The translations under genes were made by a program, and so were the position numbers. This document shows, piece after piece, positions 1-11,060 of a stretch of DNA of 64,000 nt; within the stretch, counting starts at the first letter, position 1, and every line of letters starts with the position of its first letter. The stretch comes from Streptosporangium amethystogenes (lineage in GTDB: Bacteria > Actinomycetota > Actinomycetes > Streptosporangiales > Streptosporangiaceae). The stretch covers positions 124,001-188,000 of the forward strand of contig NZ_JOEQ01000006.1 in assembly GCF_000721075.1 (NCBI RefSeq). Direction: 5' to 3'. The notes beneath the pieces are model-generated. The model saw nothing but the letters and a program-made list of their open reading frames with translations. It did not search any database and was not told where the DNA came from.

Positions 1-139
1 CGATGAGCTTGCGGTCCTTGAGAAGTTGCTTGGCGCGACCGGCGCTCAGGTTGAGCCTTCTGGCGACCTCGGTCAGGGTGAGCCACTCGCCCACCAACTG
101 GTCGGTCTCCCGGTCGATCTGCGCAACAGAAAGCGTCAC
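1..139 (-). CDS. Rv2175c-like DNA-binding protein, N-terminal fragment
   Basis: Only the first 46 codons lie in the window; the gene runs off the left edge. The start is GTG at 139, preceded by a purine-rich GGTGG stretch. The fragment contains TLTEVARRLNLSAGRAKQLL (about residues 20-39), a helix-turn-helix-like segment characteristic of the actinobacterial Rv2175c family. In mycobacteria that gene neighbours a Ser/Thr kinase (pknL), and its product is reported as a kinase substrate. A PASTA kinase lies 3.7 kb away here. The family call rests on motif and neighbourhood, since the C-terminal domain is not visible. Confidence 0.7.
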   Translation of the reverse strand, partial: MTLSVAQIDRETDQLVGEWLTLTEVARRLNLSAGRAKQLLKDRKLI

Positions 140-189
140 GAATCCACCACTACCACATCGAGCCCTTCGCCAAACACCTGGCGGCGAGG

Positions 190-1368
190 TTACGCCACCG
201 TACAGTCGCGCAACGCTATCGCAGGGTCGGCGAGGCGATTGACGTCGAGGCGCCGTCCGCCCTCGATGAGGCGGCGCCCCTGGACGAGGTCACGGGGGCG
301 GTTGACCGAGAGGACCGCGGTGAGCCGGTCGTCCTCGGTCACCCAGCACACCGCCCACTTGGTGTTTCCCTCCGCCTCCGGGTCGCCGCGCCGGATCAGG
401 CGGGCGCCGTCGTGGTACCCGGCGTACTGGACCATGTGGCCGAACTGCTCGGACCAGAAGTAGGGGACCGGGTCGTAGACGGCGACGTCGCCGACGAGCG
501 TGGCCGCGGCCACGTCCGGGGCGCCCAGGGCGGTGTCCCAGTGCTCGACGCGGAGGCGCACCCCGTAGCGGCGCGACCACCAGGCCGCGCAGTCGCCCAC
601 GGCGACCACTCCGGGCAGCGAGGTGCGCAGGTGCTCGTCGGTGACCACGCCGTTGTCGAGCCTGACACCGGAGCCGACCAGCCACTCGGTCGCGGGCCGC
701 ACGCCGATGCCCGTGACGACCACGTCGGCCTCGACCGCGGAGCCGTCGGCCAGGGTGAGCCCTCCCTGGTCGACCGAGGCGACCATGGTGCCCAGACGCA
801 GGTCGACGCCGGCCTGCGCGTACCAGGCGGCGGTGTACGCGCCGACCTGGCCGAGCGCGGCGGACAGCGGGACGTCGGCCGCCTCGATCACGGTCACGGC
901 GCACCCCGCCCTGCGGGCGGCGGTGGCCACCTCGGCGCCGATCCAGCCCGCGCCGATCACGGCGACCCTCGTCCCCCTGTCGAGCAGGGCACGCAACCGG
1001 AGCGCGTCGTCGATGGTGCGCACCACATGCTGCGGGCCGTCCCCGCGCAGCCGAATCGGGCGCGCGCCGGTGGCGATGACCAGGCCCTCGTAGGCCAGCT
1101 CGCCCTCGGTGGTCTCGACCACACCGGGGTGGAGCCCCTTGGCGGAGACGCCCGCGCGGAAGTCGACCTCAAGCGCGTCGAGGTCGGAGTCGACGACGGT
1201 GGAGTCGGTCTCGCCGAGCAGCACCCCCTTGGACAGGGGTGGCCGGTCGTACGGTCTGTGTCGCTCCTCCCCGATCAGCGTGATCCTGCCGTCGAACCCG
1301 CGGGCCCGTAACGCCTCGACGCTGCGTACGCCGGCCAGACCGGCGCCTACCACTACGACATGATTCAC
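190..1368 (-). CDS. FAD-dependent NAD(P)H ferredoxin-reductase-like oxidoreductase
   Basis: The product is 392 residues with two nucleotide-binding folds: GAGLAG (residues 8-13) for FAD and GAGWIG (139-144) for NAD(P)H. VAVGDCA (about 255-261) contacts the FAD. This is the layout of BphA4/rubredoxin-type reductases, which pass electrons from NAD(P)H to a small ferredoxin or rubredoxin. The C-terminal 80 residues match the reductase C-terminal domain of that family. The partner protein is not adjacent, so the physiological acceptor is unknown. The start is GTG at 1368. A TATGGT box (1377-1382, minus strand) ends 8 nt upstream and there is no good ribosome site, so the mRNA may be leaderless. 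The gene diverges from the thi operon. Confidence 0.85.
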   Translation of the reverse strand: MNHVVVVGAGLAGVRSVEALRARGFDGRITLIGEERHRPYDRPPLSKGVLLGETDSTVVDSDLDALEVDFRAGVSAKGLHPGVVETTEGELAYEGLVIATGARPIRLRGDGPQHVVRTIDDALRLRALLDRGTRVAVIGAGWIGAEVATAARRAGCAVTVIEAADVPLSAALGQVGAYTAAWYAQAGVDLRLGTMVASVDQGGLTLADGSAVEADVVVTGIGVRPATEWLVGSGVRLDNGVVTDEHLRTSLPGVVAVGDCAAWWSRRYGVRLRVEHWDTALGAPDVAAATLVGDVAVYDPVPYFWSEQFGHMVQYAGYHDGARLIRRGDPEAEGNTKWAVCWVTEDDRLTAVLSVNRPRDLVQGRRLIEGGRRLDVNRLADPAIALRDCTVA

Positions 1369-1487
1369 ACTTCCCGACCATAAGCGTCAGCACCGTACTC
1401 CTACCAACGGTCGTTGATAACGAAAACGGTATTTACCTCACATCTGACGCTCTAAGCGTGTTGCCGGACCCCTTAGGGTTGGGGGGA

Positions 1488-1674
1488 AGACGCGCGGGAG
1501 CCCGGAACGCACCGGGCTGAGAGGAGGGCCGCGGAGCGACGAAGGACCCGGCGCGAGCCAGGTGAGGTGCGAGGAACGGATCCGCACGGCACCGGTGAGC
1601 GAGGTCCTGAGGCGACCGCGAGCGGGCCCTCGACCGCCACGAACCTGATCCGGGTCATGCCGGCGAAGGGAGCG
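1488..1674 (+). promoter_or_regulatory. TPP riboswitch (THI element) upstream of thiO
   Basis: The conserved THI-box parts are present in order: CCGGGCTGAGA (around 1512-1522), then CGAACCTGATCCGGGTCATG (around 1630-1650), then CCGGCGAAGGGA (around 1660-1671). GAGGGCC (1524-1530) pairs with GGCCCTC (1625-1631) as stem P3, enclosing an extension of about 94 nt. The aptamer ends immediately before the thiO ribosome site GGAG (1674-1677), so ligand binding could hide the ribosome site. Translation-level control is inferred; the family itself is well established. Confidence 0.93.
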
Positions 1675-1682
1675 GAGTACGT

Positions 1683-3780
<2,098 letters not shown>

Positions 3781-3842
3781 AAAACGACCACGTCTCGGCA
3801 TCGGTTTGGGATTCAGGGACCCTGTCGGCGTCAAATCGCCCG

Positions 3843-3848
3843 TAAACT
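3843..3848 (+). promoter_or_regulatory. Predicted -10 box of a leaderless kinase transcript
   Basis: TAAACT lies 7 nt before the GTG start of the kinase gene, which has no ribosome-binding sequence. This spacing puts transcription start at or next to the start codon. No convincing -35 box was seen. Confidence 0.45.
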
Positions 3849-3855
3849 CGGCCAC

Positions 3856-5793
3856 GTGGACACGACGCTTACGGACCCCCTGGTCGGGAAACTCCTCGAC
3901 GGGCGTTACCGCGTTGAGTCCCGGATCGCCCGGGGCGGAATGGCGACCGTCTATCTGGCCCTGGACATCCGGCTCGACCGCACTGTCGCCGTGAAGGTGA
4001 TGCACCGCTCGCTCGCCGAGGACCCCGCCTTCGTACGGCGGTTCATCGGCGAGGCCAAGTCGGTGGCGAGCCTGTCGCACCCCAACGTGGTGCACGTCTT
4101 CGACCAGGGCACGGACGGTGACAACGTCTACCTCTCGATGGAGTACGTGCCGGGGCGGACCCTGCGCGACGTGCTCCGCGACCGTGGCAGACTGCCCGCC
4201 CGCGAGGCACTGGAAGTCATGATCCCGGTGCTCGCCGCGCTGGGCTCCGCCCACCAGTCGGGCCTGGTCCACCGGGACGTCAAGCCGGAGAACGTGCTGC
4301 TCGCCGACGACGGCCGGGTCAAGGTGGTGGACTTCGGCCTGGCCCGTGCGATCGAGGCGACCAACCAGACGCGCACCGGTGTCATGATCGGCACCATCGG
4401 CTACATGTCCCCCGAGCAGGTCACCTCGGGGGCCGCCGACGCCCGCAGCGACGTCTACGCGGCCGGCATCATGCTGTTCGAACTCCTGACCGGCCGCCAG
4501 CCGTACGAGGGCGACACCCCGATGTCGGTGGCCTACCGGCACGTACACGACACGGTGCCGGTGCCCTCCGCGCTGCTCCCCGGCTCTCCCCCGCTGCTCG
4601 ACACCCTGGTGGCCAGGGCGACGGCCCGCGATCCCGCGAACCGTCCCGTGGACGCCACCGCGCTGCTGGTCGCCGCCGTCGACGCGCACCGGATGCTGCC
4701 CAGGGAGAGCGGCCCGGTGCCGTCCGTCCCCGTCGGGCCGCCGCACGCCCACGAAACCGTCATGTCCGCACCGCCCGCGCCGGCCAACCACACGCTGATC
4801 CAGCCCCGCGTCGAGTTGCCCATCAGCCCGGTGAGCGACCAGCCACCGCCCGTTTCCACCGGGCGCAAAATGTCCGGCGCCCGCTGGTTCCTGCTCGCGC
4901 TGGCCGTGGTCATGGTGATCGCGGTGGGAGTGACCGGCTGGCTGTTCTCACAGAACACCACCATCGTGGTGCCCTCCACCCTGGTGGGCAAGAACATCAC
5001 GGTCGCCACCAGCGAGGCCAGGCAGCGCGGGTTCACCGTCGAGGAGGGCGAGGCCGAGCACGACGAGAAGGTGCCCAAGGGCAGCGTGCTCCGCACCGAC
5101 CCCGTGGCGGGCACCGAGGCCGAGCCGGGGAGCAAGCTGATCCTGATCGCCTCGGCCGGCCCCAAGCGGGTCGCGGTGCCCAACGTGGTGGGCATGACCG
5201 AACCCCAGGCCAGGAGCAGGCTGGCGGAGGACTCGCTCGTCGTCAACAAGGTCAGGAAGCAGGCCAGCGACACCGTGCCGCGCGGCCAGGTGATGCGGAC
5301 CGTCCCCGCCGTGGGAAACCCGGTCAAGGAGGGCAGCAAAGTCGACCTGGTCATCAGCGCGGGCCTGCTCATGCCGGACGTCATGGGCATGCCCCGCGAC
5401 CAGGCGGACGGGGTGCTGCGCGGGGCGGGATTCGCTCCCGAGTTCGTCGAGCAGACCGACGCCGCCCAGCCGTGCACGGTCATCGCCCAGGACCCCCGGC
5501 CCAAGGCCGAGACCGACAAGGGCGCCGTGGTCCGGCTGACCCTTTCGCAGTGCGCCGGCGAGTGGCACTGGCCCTGGGAGAACAACGGCGAGCAGCCTCC
5601 CGCCGACGGCGGCAACGTCGTGCAGATCCCGAACATCATGTTCAAGGACTTCAGGGCGGCGCGCGACGAGCTGCGCGCCGCGGGGGTCACGGTGAAGTTG
5701 AGGCGGACCCTGGGCAAGGGCAGGGTACTGGCCCAGATCCCGCCGGGCGGCCAGACCGTCCCGACCGGCACCGAGGTCACCATCTGGTACTGA
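3856..5793 (+). CDS. PASTA-domain Ser/Thr protein kinase (membrane)
   Basis: A 645-residue eukaryotic-type kinase. The kinase domain covers about residues 18-280: glycine loop ARGGMATVY (25-33), catalytic K47, HRDVKPEN (139-146) and DFG (159-161). A Thr/Pro-rich linker follows. One membrane helix (343-364) leads to four extracellular PASTA repeats starting near 371, 437, 506 and 580, which in this family sense muropeptides or lipid II. The kinase therefore probably links cell-wall state to cytoplasmic targets. Its position matches pknL next to Rv2175c in mycobacteria, but as I recall mycobacterial PknL lacks PASTA repeats, so no symbol is given. Start is GTG, probably leaderless. Confidence 0.95.
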   Translation: MDTTLTDPLVGKLLDGRYRVESRIARGGMATVYLALDIRLDRTVAVKVMHRSLAEDPAFVRRFIGEAKSVASLSHPNVVHVFDQGTDGDNVYLSMEYVPGRTLRDVLRDRGRLPAREALEVMIPVLAALGSAHQSGLVHRDVKPENVLLADDGRVKVVDFGLARAIEATNQTRTGVMIGTIGYMSPEQVTSGAADARSDVYAAGIMLFELLTGRQPYEGDTPMSVAYRHVHDTVPVPSALLPGSPPLLDTLVARATARDPANRPVDATALLVAAVDAHRMLPRESGPVPSVPVGPPHAHETVMSAPPAPANHTLIQPRVELPISPVSDQPPPVSTGRKMSGARWFLLALAVVMVIAVGVTGWLFSQNTTIVVPSTLVGKNITVATSEARQRGFTVEEGEAEHDEKVPKGSVLRTDPVAGTEAEPGSKLILIASAGPKRVAVPNVVGMTEPQARSRLAEDSLVVNKVRKQASDTVPRGQVMRTVPAVGNPVKEGSKVDLVISAGLLMPDVMGMPRDQADGVLRGAGFAPEFVEQTDAAQPCTVIAQDPRPKAETDKGAVVRLTLSQCAGEWHWPWENNGEQPPADGGNVVQIPNIMFKDFRAARDELRAAGVTVKLRRTLGKGRVLAQIPPGGQTVPTGTEVTIWY

Positions 5794-5838
5794 CGGCCAG
5801 GCGGGCTCGGCGCCAGGTCCCGGCGAGACGGATCTCCG

Positions 5839-5867
5839 CGCTCCGGCCGGGCCCGGCGGCCGGGGCG
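5839..5867. terminator. Bidirectional hairpin between kinase and allantoicase genes
   Basis: An 11-bp stem (5839-5849 with 5857-5867, one G-T pair) and 7-nt loop between two convergent genes. It has no T tract, which is common in high-GC actinobacteria. Confidence 0.5.
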
Positions 5868-5879
5868 AACCTCCGCGTC

Positions 5880-6833
5880 TCAGCCTTCGGTCAGGAGGCC
5901 GTGCAGGCGGATCCTGGCGAGACCGCCGTCGGGGTGGATGTCCACCCTGGCGTACGCGGCCTCGGGCGCGTCGGCGATGCGGAAGCGGTGCCGGGTGTCG
6001 GGCAACAGGCGGGTCCTGGGCAGCAGCGGGAACCAGGTGGCGCCGTCCGCGCTGCCGGTGACGGAGACCTCGGCGGGAGCGTTGAACACCAGGTTGGCGG
6101 TGTCGATCTCGGCGAGCCTGATGATCCCGGGCCCCGCCAGACGGATGACCAGCCAGTCGTTGCCGCCGTCACGGCGGCGGGCGGTCTCCCACCCCTCGGC
6201 CTGGTGGCGGGCGAGACCCGGGGAGATGGTGTTGTTGGGCGAGGAGTAGAACTCGTTGGAGCAGGCGGTGACGAGCGCGCCGTTCTCCAGCGCGGCCAGG
6301 TCCAGGCCGAGTCCCTGGTACACCGACAGGTCGGGCCTGACCTCGCCGTGCACCCGCAGCCTGGCGATGCCCCCGTCGGGGAACATGTTCAGCCGCACAT
6401 GGGTGTATCGGCGCTCTGAGGACACCTCGAAGAAGTGCTCGGCGTCCCCCATGAGGTCGCTCATCGGAACGATCTCCACCCAGTCGGCCGCCTCCAACTC
6501 GGCGACCGTCGGATAGCCCTCGGCCTCGCACGCCTCGACGGAGGCGTGCGGCGGGTAGTTTCCCTTGAACCAGGCGGTGTCGATCACGATCCCCCGGACC
6601 ACCCCGGGCATGCCGAGCCTGACCAGGGCCCAGTCGTGGCCGGGCTCGCGCCGCCTGCGGGTCTCCCAGCCGTCGTAGACCTGGCCCCTGGCGCCGAAGG
6701 TGTGCGGGCGGAAGCCGGGGCGCCCCGGCCTGATGAGGCTCTCCTTCTCCGCGAAGGACTCGTCGTTGGCCGCGATCACCGAGCCACCGAGGGCGCGCAG
6801 GGCAAGGTCGGGCAGTGCGGTGAACTCGATCAA
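5880..6833 (-). CDS. alc: Allantoicase
   Basis: Hydrolyses allantoate to ureidoglycolate and urea. The 317-residue product shows the internal duplication typical of the family: two beta-sandwich halves, each with a WETRRRRE-like or WETARRRDGGNDW motif and a VRLNMFPDGGIARLRV / VDIHPDGGLARIRL motif. The start is TTG at 6833 with GAAAGG about 8 nt upstream. It is the last gene of the minus-strand purine island, 46 nt after allantoinase, and is presumably cotranscribed with it. Confidence 0.93.
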   Translation of the reverse strand: MIEFTALPDLALRALGGSVIAANDESFAEKESLIRPGRPGFRPHTFGARGQVYDGWETRRRREPGHDWALVRLGMPGVVRGIVIDTAWFKGNYPPHASVEACEAEGYPTVAELEAADWVEIVPMSDLMGDAEHFFEVSSERRYTHVRLNMFPDGGIARLRVHGEVRPDLSVYQGLGLDLAALENGALVTACSNEFYSSPNNTISPGLARHQAEGWETARRRDGGNDWLVIRLAGPGIIRLAEIDTANLVFNAPAEVSVTGSADGATWFPLLPRTRLLPDTRHRFRIADAPEAAYARVDIHPDGGLARIRLHGLLTEG

Positions 6834-6879
6834 GAAGAGAGCCTTTCTCGCGAGGAGCGGAATCCCGGCCGCCGGAGCG

Positions 6880-8193
6880 CTAGAGCAGGACGCCGCCGAA
6901 GTCCTTCCCCACGACCCGGCCGCGCAGCCAGGTCGTGCGGACCGCGCCGGTGAGCGTCCTGCCGTGATAGGGCGTTACCGGGTTCCTGTGGTGCAGCCTG
7001 GCGACGTCCACGGTGTGGACGGCGCCGGCGTCGAAGGCGACCAGATCCGCGTCGGCGCCCTCGACGATGGCGCCCTTGCCGCGCAGCCCGGCCAGTTCGG
7101 CCGGGCGGGTGGCCATCCAGCGCACCACGTCGCCCAGGCCGTGCCCGCGCCGCGCCGCCTCGGTCCAGACCGCGGTCAGGCCGAGCTGCAGGGAGGAGAT
7201 ACCACCCCAGGCGGCGGCGAAGTCGGGCACCTTCAGGTCGGGGGTGGAGGGCGAGTGGTCGGAGACGACACAGCCGAGCACCCCGTCGGCGAGCCCGCGC
7301 CAGAGTTCGTCGCGGTTGGCCGCGGTACGGATCGGCGGACAGCACTTGAACTGGGTGGCGCCCTCGGGCACCTCTTCGGCCACCAGCGTGAGGTAGTGCG
7401 GGCAGGTCTCCGCGGTCAGCCTGATCCCCTGCCGCCTGGCCCTGGCCAGCGGTTCCAGGCAGAGCACGGACGACACGTGCAGGATGTGCGCCCGCACCCC
7501 GGTCTCCGCGGCCAGCGCGGCGACCCGCTCGACGGCACGGCGTTCGGCCTCCCCGGGGCGGGAGTCGAGGAACTCCGGGTACCGCGGTCCCACCGGGTCC
7601 GCGAGCAGCGCGGGGTCCTCGGCGTGCACGACCAGCAGGCCGTCAAAGGAGGCGATCTCCACCATGGCCGCCCGCAGTCCGTCCGTGTCCAGCGGCGGGA
7701 ACTCCTCCACCCCCGACGGGGACAGGAAGCACTTGAACCCGCGCACACCCGCCTCGTGCAGTGCCCTCAGGTCCGCGACGTTGCCGGGGATCGCGCCGCC
7801 CCAGAAGGCGACGTCCACCGCGCACTGCCCGTCCGCGGCGCTCCTCTTCACCGCCAGGGCGTCCGCGTTCACGGTCGGCGGCAGCGAGTTGAGCGGCATG
7901 TCCACGATGGTGGTCACCCCGCCCGCCGCGGCGGCCCGGGTGGCGGAGGCGAATCCCTCCCAGTGGGTCCTGCCGGGCTCGTTGACGTGCACGTGGGTGT
8001 CGACGAGGCCGGGCAGCAGCGCGACGCCGCCAAGGTCGACCTGTTCGGCGGCGGTCAACCGGGCGTCATGGGCATGCACCCCGACGATCTTCCCGTCCCT
8101 TACCGCGACGGCCGCCGGTCCCTCCTTCCCCGGCAACACGGCCCGGCGGGAGCGGATGACCAGATCCAGCACGTCCTCAGCCCTCGCGCTCAT
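6880..8193 (-). CDS. allB: Allantoinase
   Basis: A cyclic amidohydrolase that opens the allantoin ring to allantoate. The 437-residue product carries the binuclear metal site of the family: HVH (H67, H69), the lysine that becomes carbamylated in GFKCF (K154), H190 in VVHAED, H239 in HILHVS, and the catalytic Asp in VVSDHSPS. The ATG at 8193 has GGAG 5 nt upstream. It precedes allantoicase in the pathway and on the chromosome. Confidence 0.95.
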   Translation of the reverse strand: MSARAEDVLDLVIRSRRAVLPGKEGPAAVAVRDGKIVGVHAHDARLTAAEQVDLGGVALLPGLVDTHVHVNEPGRTHWEGFASATRAAAAGGVTTIVDMPLNSLPPTVNADALAVKRSAADGQCAVDVAFWGGAIPGNVADLRALHEAGVRGFKCFLSPSGVEEFPPLDTDGLRAAMVEIASFDGLLVVHAEDPALLADPVGPRYPEFLDSRPGEAERRAVERVAALAAETGVRAHILHVSSVLCLEPLARARRQGIRLTAETCPHYLTLVAEEVPEGATQFKCCPPIRTAANRDELWRGLADGVLGCVVSDHSPSTPDLKVPDFAAAWGGISSLQLGLTAVWTEAARRGHGLGDVVRWMATRPAELAGLRGKGAIVEGADADLVAFDAGAVHTVDVARLHHRNPVTPYHGRTLTGAVRTTWLRGRVVGKDFGGVLL

Positions 8194-8315
8194 CGGCTCT
8201 CCGTTCCCGCCTGCTGCTCGCCGCGGAACGCGCCGGTCCGAGCGTCCGTACCCCGCCTGCGCTCATCGGCCCCGCGTCCCCTTCCCGCCGTACCCGGACG
8301 GCGCCGGAACGGCGC

Positions 8316-9542
8316 TCAAAGGTGCCTCTCGGCGACCGTGCGCGCGAGCCGTTCGAGCAGCGGGCCCGCCTGCGACATGCACACGGCCGGATCGGGCTCG
8401 ATGTCGGTGAGCGCGTAGGCGGCCGTGATGCCTGCCGCGCTCAGCTCCTCGTCGCCGAGAGCCCGGCGCCCGCAGACCACGACGACGGGGACCCCTGCCT
8501 TGGCCGCGGCGCTCGCGACCCCCGCGGGTGCCTTGCCGCGCAACGTCTGCTCGTCGAGCGAGCCCTCACCGGTGACGACGAGGCGCGCACCCTCCAGGCG
8601 GTCGTGGAATCCGAGCAGGTCGAGGAGATATTCGATGCCGGGCCGGAACTCGGCGGCCAGGAAGGCCAGCGCGGCGAAGCCCACTCCCCCGGCGGCACCG
8701 GCGCCCGGCTGCCCGGCCACGCCCATCGAGCGGACGACGCCGTCGTGCTCGGCGGCCCCGACCAGGCCGTGGGTGTGCGCGGCGACGGCGGCCAGCCGGG
8801 CGAGGGCGGCGTCGAGCAGCCTCACCTCGTCGGGGCTCGCGCCCTTCTGCGGCCCGTACACGGCGGCGGCTCCGTGCGGACCGAGCAGCGGATTGTCCAC
8901 GTCGCCCGCGACGACGAACTCAACATCATCAATCTTGATAAAGCCGGATTTATCGATTTTCGCCAGGTCACCGAGGGCGGCTCCGCCGAACGGGAGCTCC
9001 CGCCCGTCGGCGTCCAGGAAACGGACGCCGAGCGCCCGCATCATGCCCGTGCCCCCGTCGGTGCAGGCGCTGCCGCCGAGACCGAGCACGATCCGCCGGG
9101 CCCCGCGCCGTACGGCGTGGGCGATCAGCTCACCGGTGCCGTGGCTGGTCGCGGTGAGGGGTGCCGTCTCGACGCCCTCGTGCGCGAGCGAGCCCGCCGC
9201 CGAGGTGACCGGCCCCGAGGCGGGCGGCAACCGCCGCAGCCCTGACGCCTCGGCCAGCTCGACGACCGCGGTGGCCACGTCTCCTTCCCCGAGGGCGTCA
9301 CGCCAGGCATAGGAGGAGCGGACCGGCTCACCGACGGGGCCGGTGACCTCGACCTCGACCCGGGTGAACCCGCAGGCCACGACCGCGTCCACGGTGCCGT
9401 CACCGCCGTCGGCCACCGGCAGCGCGACCGTGGCGACGCCGGGCCCGAGACCCGCGGCGATCCGCGCGGCGACCTCGGCAGCGGTCAGCGAGCCCTTGAA
9501 CTTATCCGGGGCGATCACTACATGTCCCGACAACTCAGACAA
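8316..9542 (-). CDS. glxK: Glycerate kinase (GlxK/GarK type)
   Basis: Phosphorylates glycerate, the end product of glyoxylate made from ureidoglycolate, which links purine breakdown to central metabolism. The family start motif VIAPDKFKGSLTA lies at residues 7-19, and ADGGDGT, CDVDNPLLGP-like GDVDNPLLGP and GPQKGA follow. I chose TTG at 9542 (408 residues) because GGAG lies 5 nt upstream and the family motif follows at once. Coding sequence extends upstream to 9635 but is unlike the family. An AT-rich stretch at about 8918-8966 encodes KIDKSGFIKIDD with codons unlike the rest of the gene. Confidence 0.88.
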   Translation of the reverse strand: MSELSGHVVIAPDKFKGSLTAAEVAARIAAGLGPGVATVALPVADGGDGTVDAVVACGFTRVEVEVTGPVGEPVRSSYAWRDALGEGDVATAVVELAEASGLRRLPPASGPVTSAAGSLAHEGVETAPLTATSHGTGELIAHAVRRGARRIVLGLGGSACTDGGTGMMRALGVRFLDADGRELPFGGAALGDLAKIDKSGFIKIDDVEFVVAGDVDNPLLGPHGAAAVYGPQKGASPDEVRLLDAALARLAAVAAHTHGLVGAAEHDGVVRSMGVAGQPGAGAAGGVGFAALAFLAAEFRPGIEYLLDLLGFHDRLEGARLVVTGEGSLDEQTLRGKAPAGVASAAAKAGVPVVVVCGRRALGDEELSAAGITAAYALTDIEPDPAVCMSQAGPLLERLARTVAERHL

Positions 9543-9674
9543 CCCTGCTCCCCAATCGCGAATGGGCGGCACGCGCCCCCCGCCGGTGCGAGCCGATGGG
9601 GAGCGGATGCCTGACCTCGGTGAAACGGAGCACAATCATCACATCCACCGCCGGACGTCCCCGACGCCCGGTCC

Positions 9675-11060
9675 TCAACCGCCGACCTCCTGGCCCGCGG
9701 TGAAGCCCTGCTCGGCGGCCAGCCGCATGAGGCGGCGGTGGGCCTCGCCACCGGCGCGGCCGAGTTCGTCCTGGGCGACGGTGCGCAGTTCGTCGTCCTC
9801 GACGACGGTCTCACCGCCCACCAGCAGCCGGGCCAGCGCTGGCTGCCGGGTGCCGAAGACCAGGGCGCAGACCGGGTCGGCGACCGCGGAGGCGAAGGCC
9901 CCGGTGCGCCAGAGGGCGATGTCGGCGAGCTTTCCCACCTCCAGCGAGCCGAGCTCCTCATGCCGGCCCAGGTTCCTCGCCCCGCCCAGGGTGGCCATCT
10001 CCAGGGCCTGACGGGCGGTGAGCGCGGTGGGCCCGTACCTGGCCCGCTGGAACAGCAGGGCCTGGCGCATCTCGCCGGAGAGCGAGGTGAGCTCGGCCGA
10101 GGCGCTGCCGTCCACCCCCAGGCCGACGTTCGCGCCCCTGCGCAGCATCTCGGAGACGCGGGCGATGCCGGCGCCGAGGCGGCCGTTGGAGCTCGGGCAG
10201 TGCGCTGAGCCGGTACCGGTCTGGGCGAAGACGTCGATGTCGCCGTCGCTCAGGTGGACGGCGTGGGCGAACCACACGTCCGGGCCGAGCCAGCCGAGCT
10301 TCTCCATGTAGTCGACCGGGCGCTGCCCGACCTGCCGCAGGCAGTGCTCCTCCTCGTCGAGGGTCTCGGCGAGGTGCGTGTGCAGCCGTACCCCCTTGGA
10401 CCTGGCCAGCGCGGCGGCCTCGGTCATCAGCTCGGCGCTGACGGAGAACGGCGAGCAGGGGGCGACCGCGACGCGGAGCATAGAGGAGAAGGACGGGTCG
10501 TGGTAGGTGTCGACGGCCTCGGCCGTGGCGTCGAGGATCTCGTCGAGCCGTTCGACCACCACGTCCGGCGGCAGGCCACCCTGCGACCTCCCCCGGTCCA
10601 TCGAGCCCCGGGCGGGGTGGAAGCGGATCCCGACCTCCCCGGCGGCCTCGATCTCCGCGGCGAACAGATCCCCGCGCCCGGACGGGAAGATGTAGTGATG
10701 GTCGCTGGAGGTGGTGCAGCCGGACAGGGCCAGATAGCCCAGCCCCGCGCCCGCCGCGCCCTTCACCACCTCGGCGTCCATGGCGGCCCACACCTGGTAG
10801 AGCGCCGTCAGCCACTCGAACAGGGTGGCGTCCTGGGCGAGCCCCTGGGAGGCCCACTGGTAGAGGTGGTGGTGGGTGTTGACCAGGCCGGGGGTGGCCA
10901 GGCAGCCGGTGCCGTCGATCCTGACCGCACCCGGTACGGCCGGGGCGGGGCCCGCGCCGAGCGCCACGATCCGGTCACCCTCGACGTGGATGTGTCCCAC
11001 GGGGATCTCCGGGCCCACGACCGGGGCGATGTGCGCGTTCTCGATCAGGACGGCGCTCAA
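9675..11060 (-). CDS. 8-oxoguanine deaminase-like amidohydrolase
   Basis: A 461-residue member of the guanine/8-oxoguanine deaminase group of amidohydrolases, predicted to deaminate 8-oxoguanine (or a related purine) to urate. The metal site is visible: NTHHHLYQW near residue 65, HTHLAET, AHAVHLS and the Asp in GLGVDGSAS. The start is TTG at 11060, overlapping the stop of the upstream iron-sulfur subunit gene as TTGA; GAGAAGGGG lies upstream. An open frame reaches further up but reads through the neighbouring gene out of frame. Context in the urate pathway supports the substrate, but a guanine- or triazine-type substrate is possible. Confidence 0.85.
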   Translation of the reverse strand: MSAVLIENAHIAPVVGPEIPVGHIHVEGDRIVALGAGPAPAVPGAVRIDGTGCLATPGLVNTHHHLYQWASQGLAQDATLFEWLTALYQVWAAMDAEVVKGAAGAGLGYLALSGCTTSSDHHYIFPSGRGDLFAAEIEAAGEVGIRFHPARGSMDRGRSQGGLPPDVVVERLDEILDATAEAVDTYHDPSFSSMLRVAVAPCSPFSVSAELMTEAAALARSKGVRLHTHLAETLDEEEHCLRQVGQRPVDYMEKLGWLGPDVWFAHAVHLSDGDIDVFAQTGTGSAHCPSSNGRLGAGIARVSEMLRRGANVGLGVDGSASAELTSLSGEMRQALLFQRARYGPTALTARQALEMATLGGARNLGRHEELGSLEVGKLADIALWRTGAFASAVADPVCALVFGTRQPALARLLVGGETVVEDDELRTVAQDELGRAGGEAHRRLMRLAAEQGFTAGQEVGG

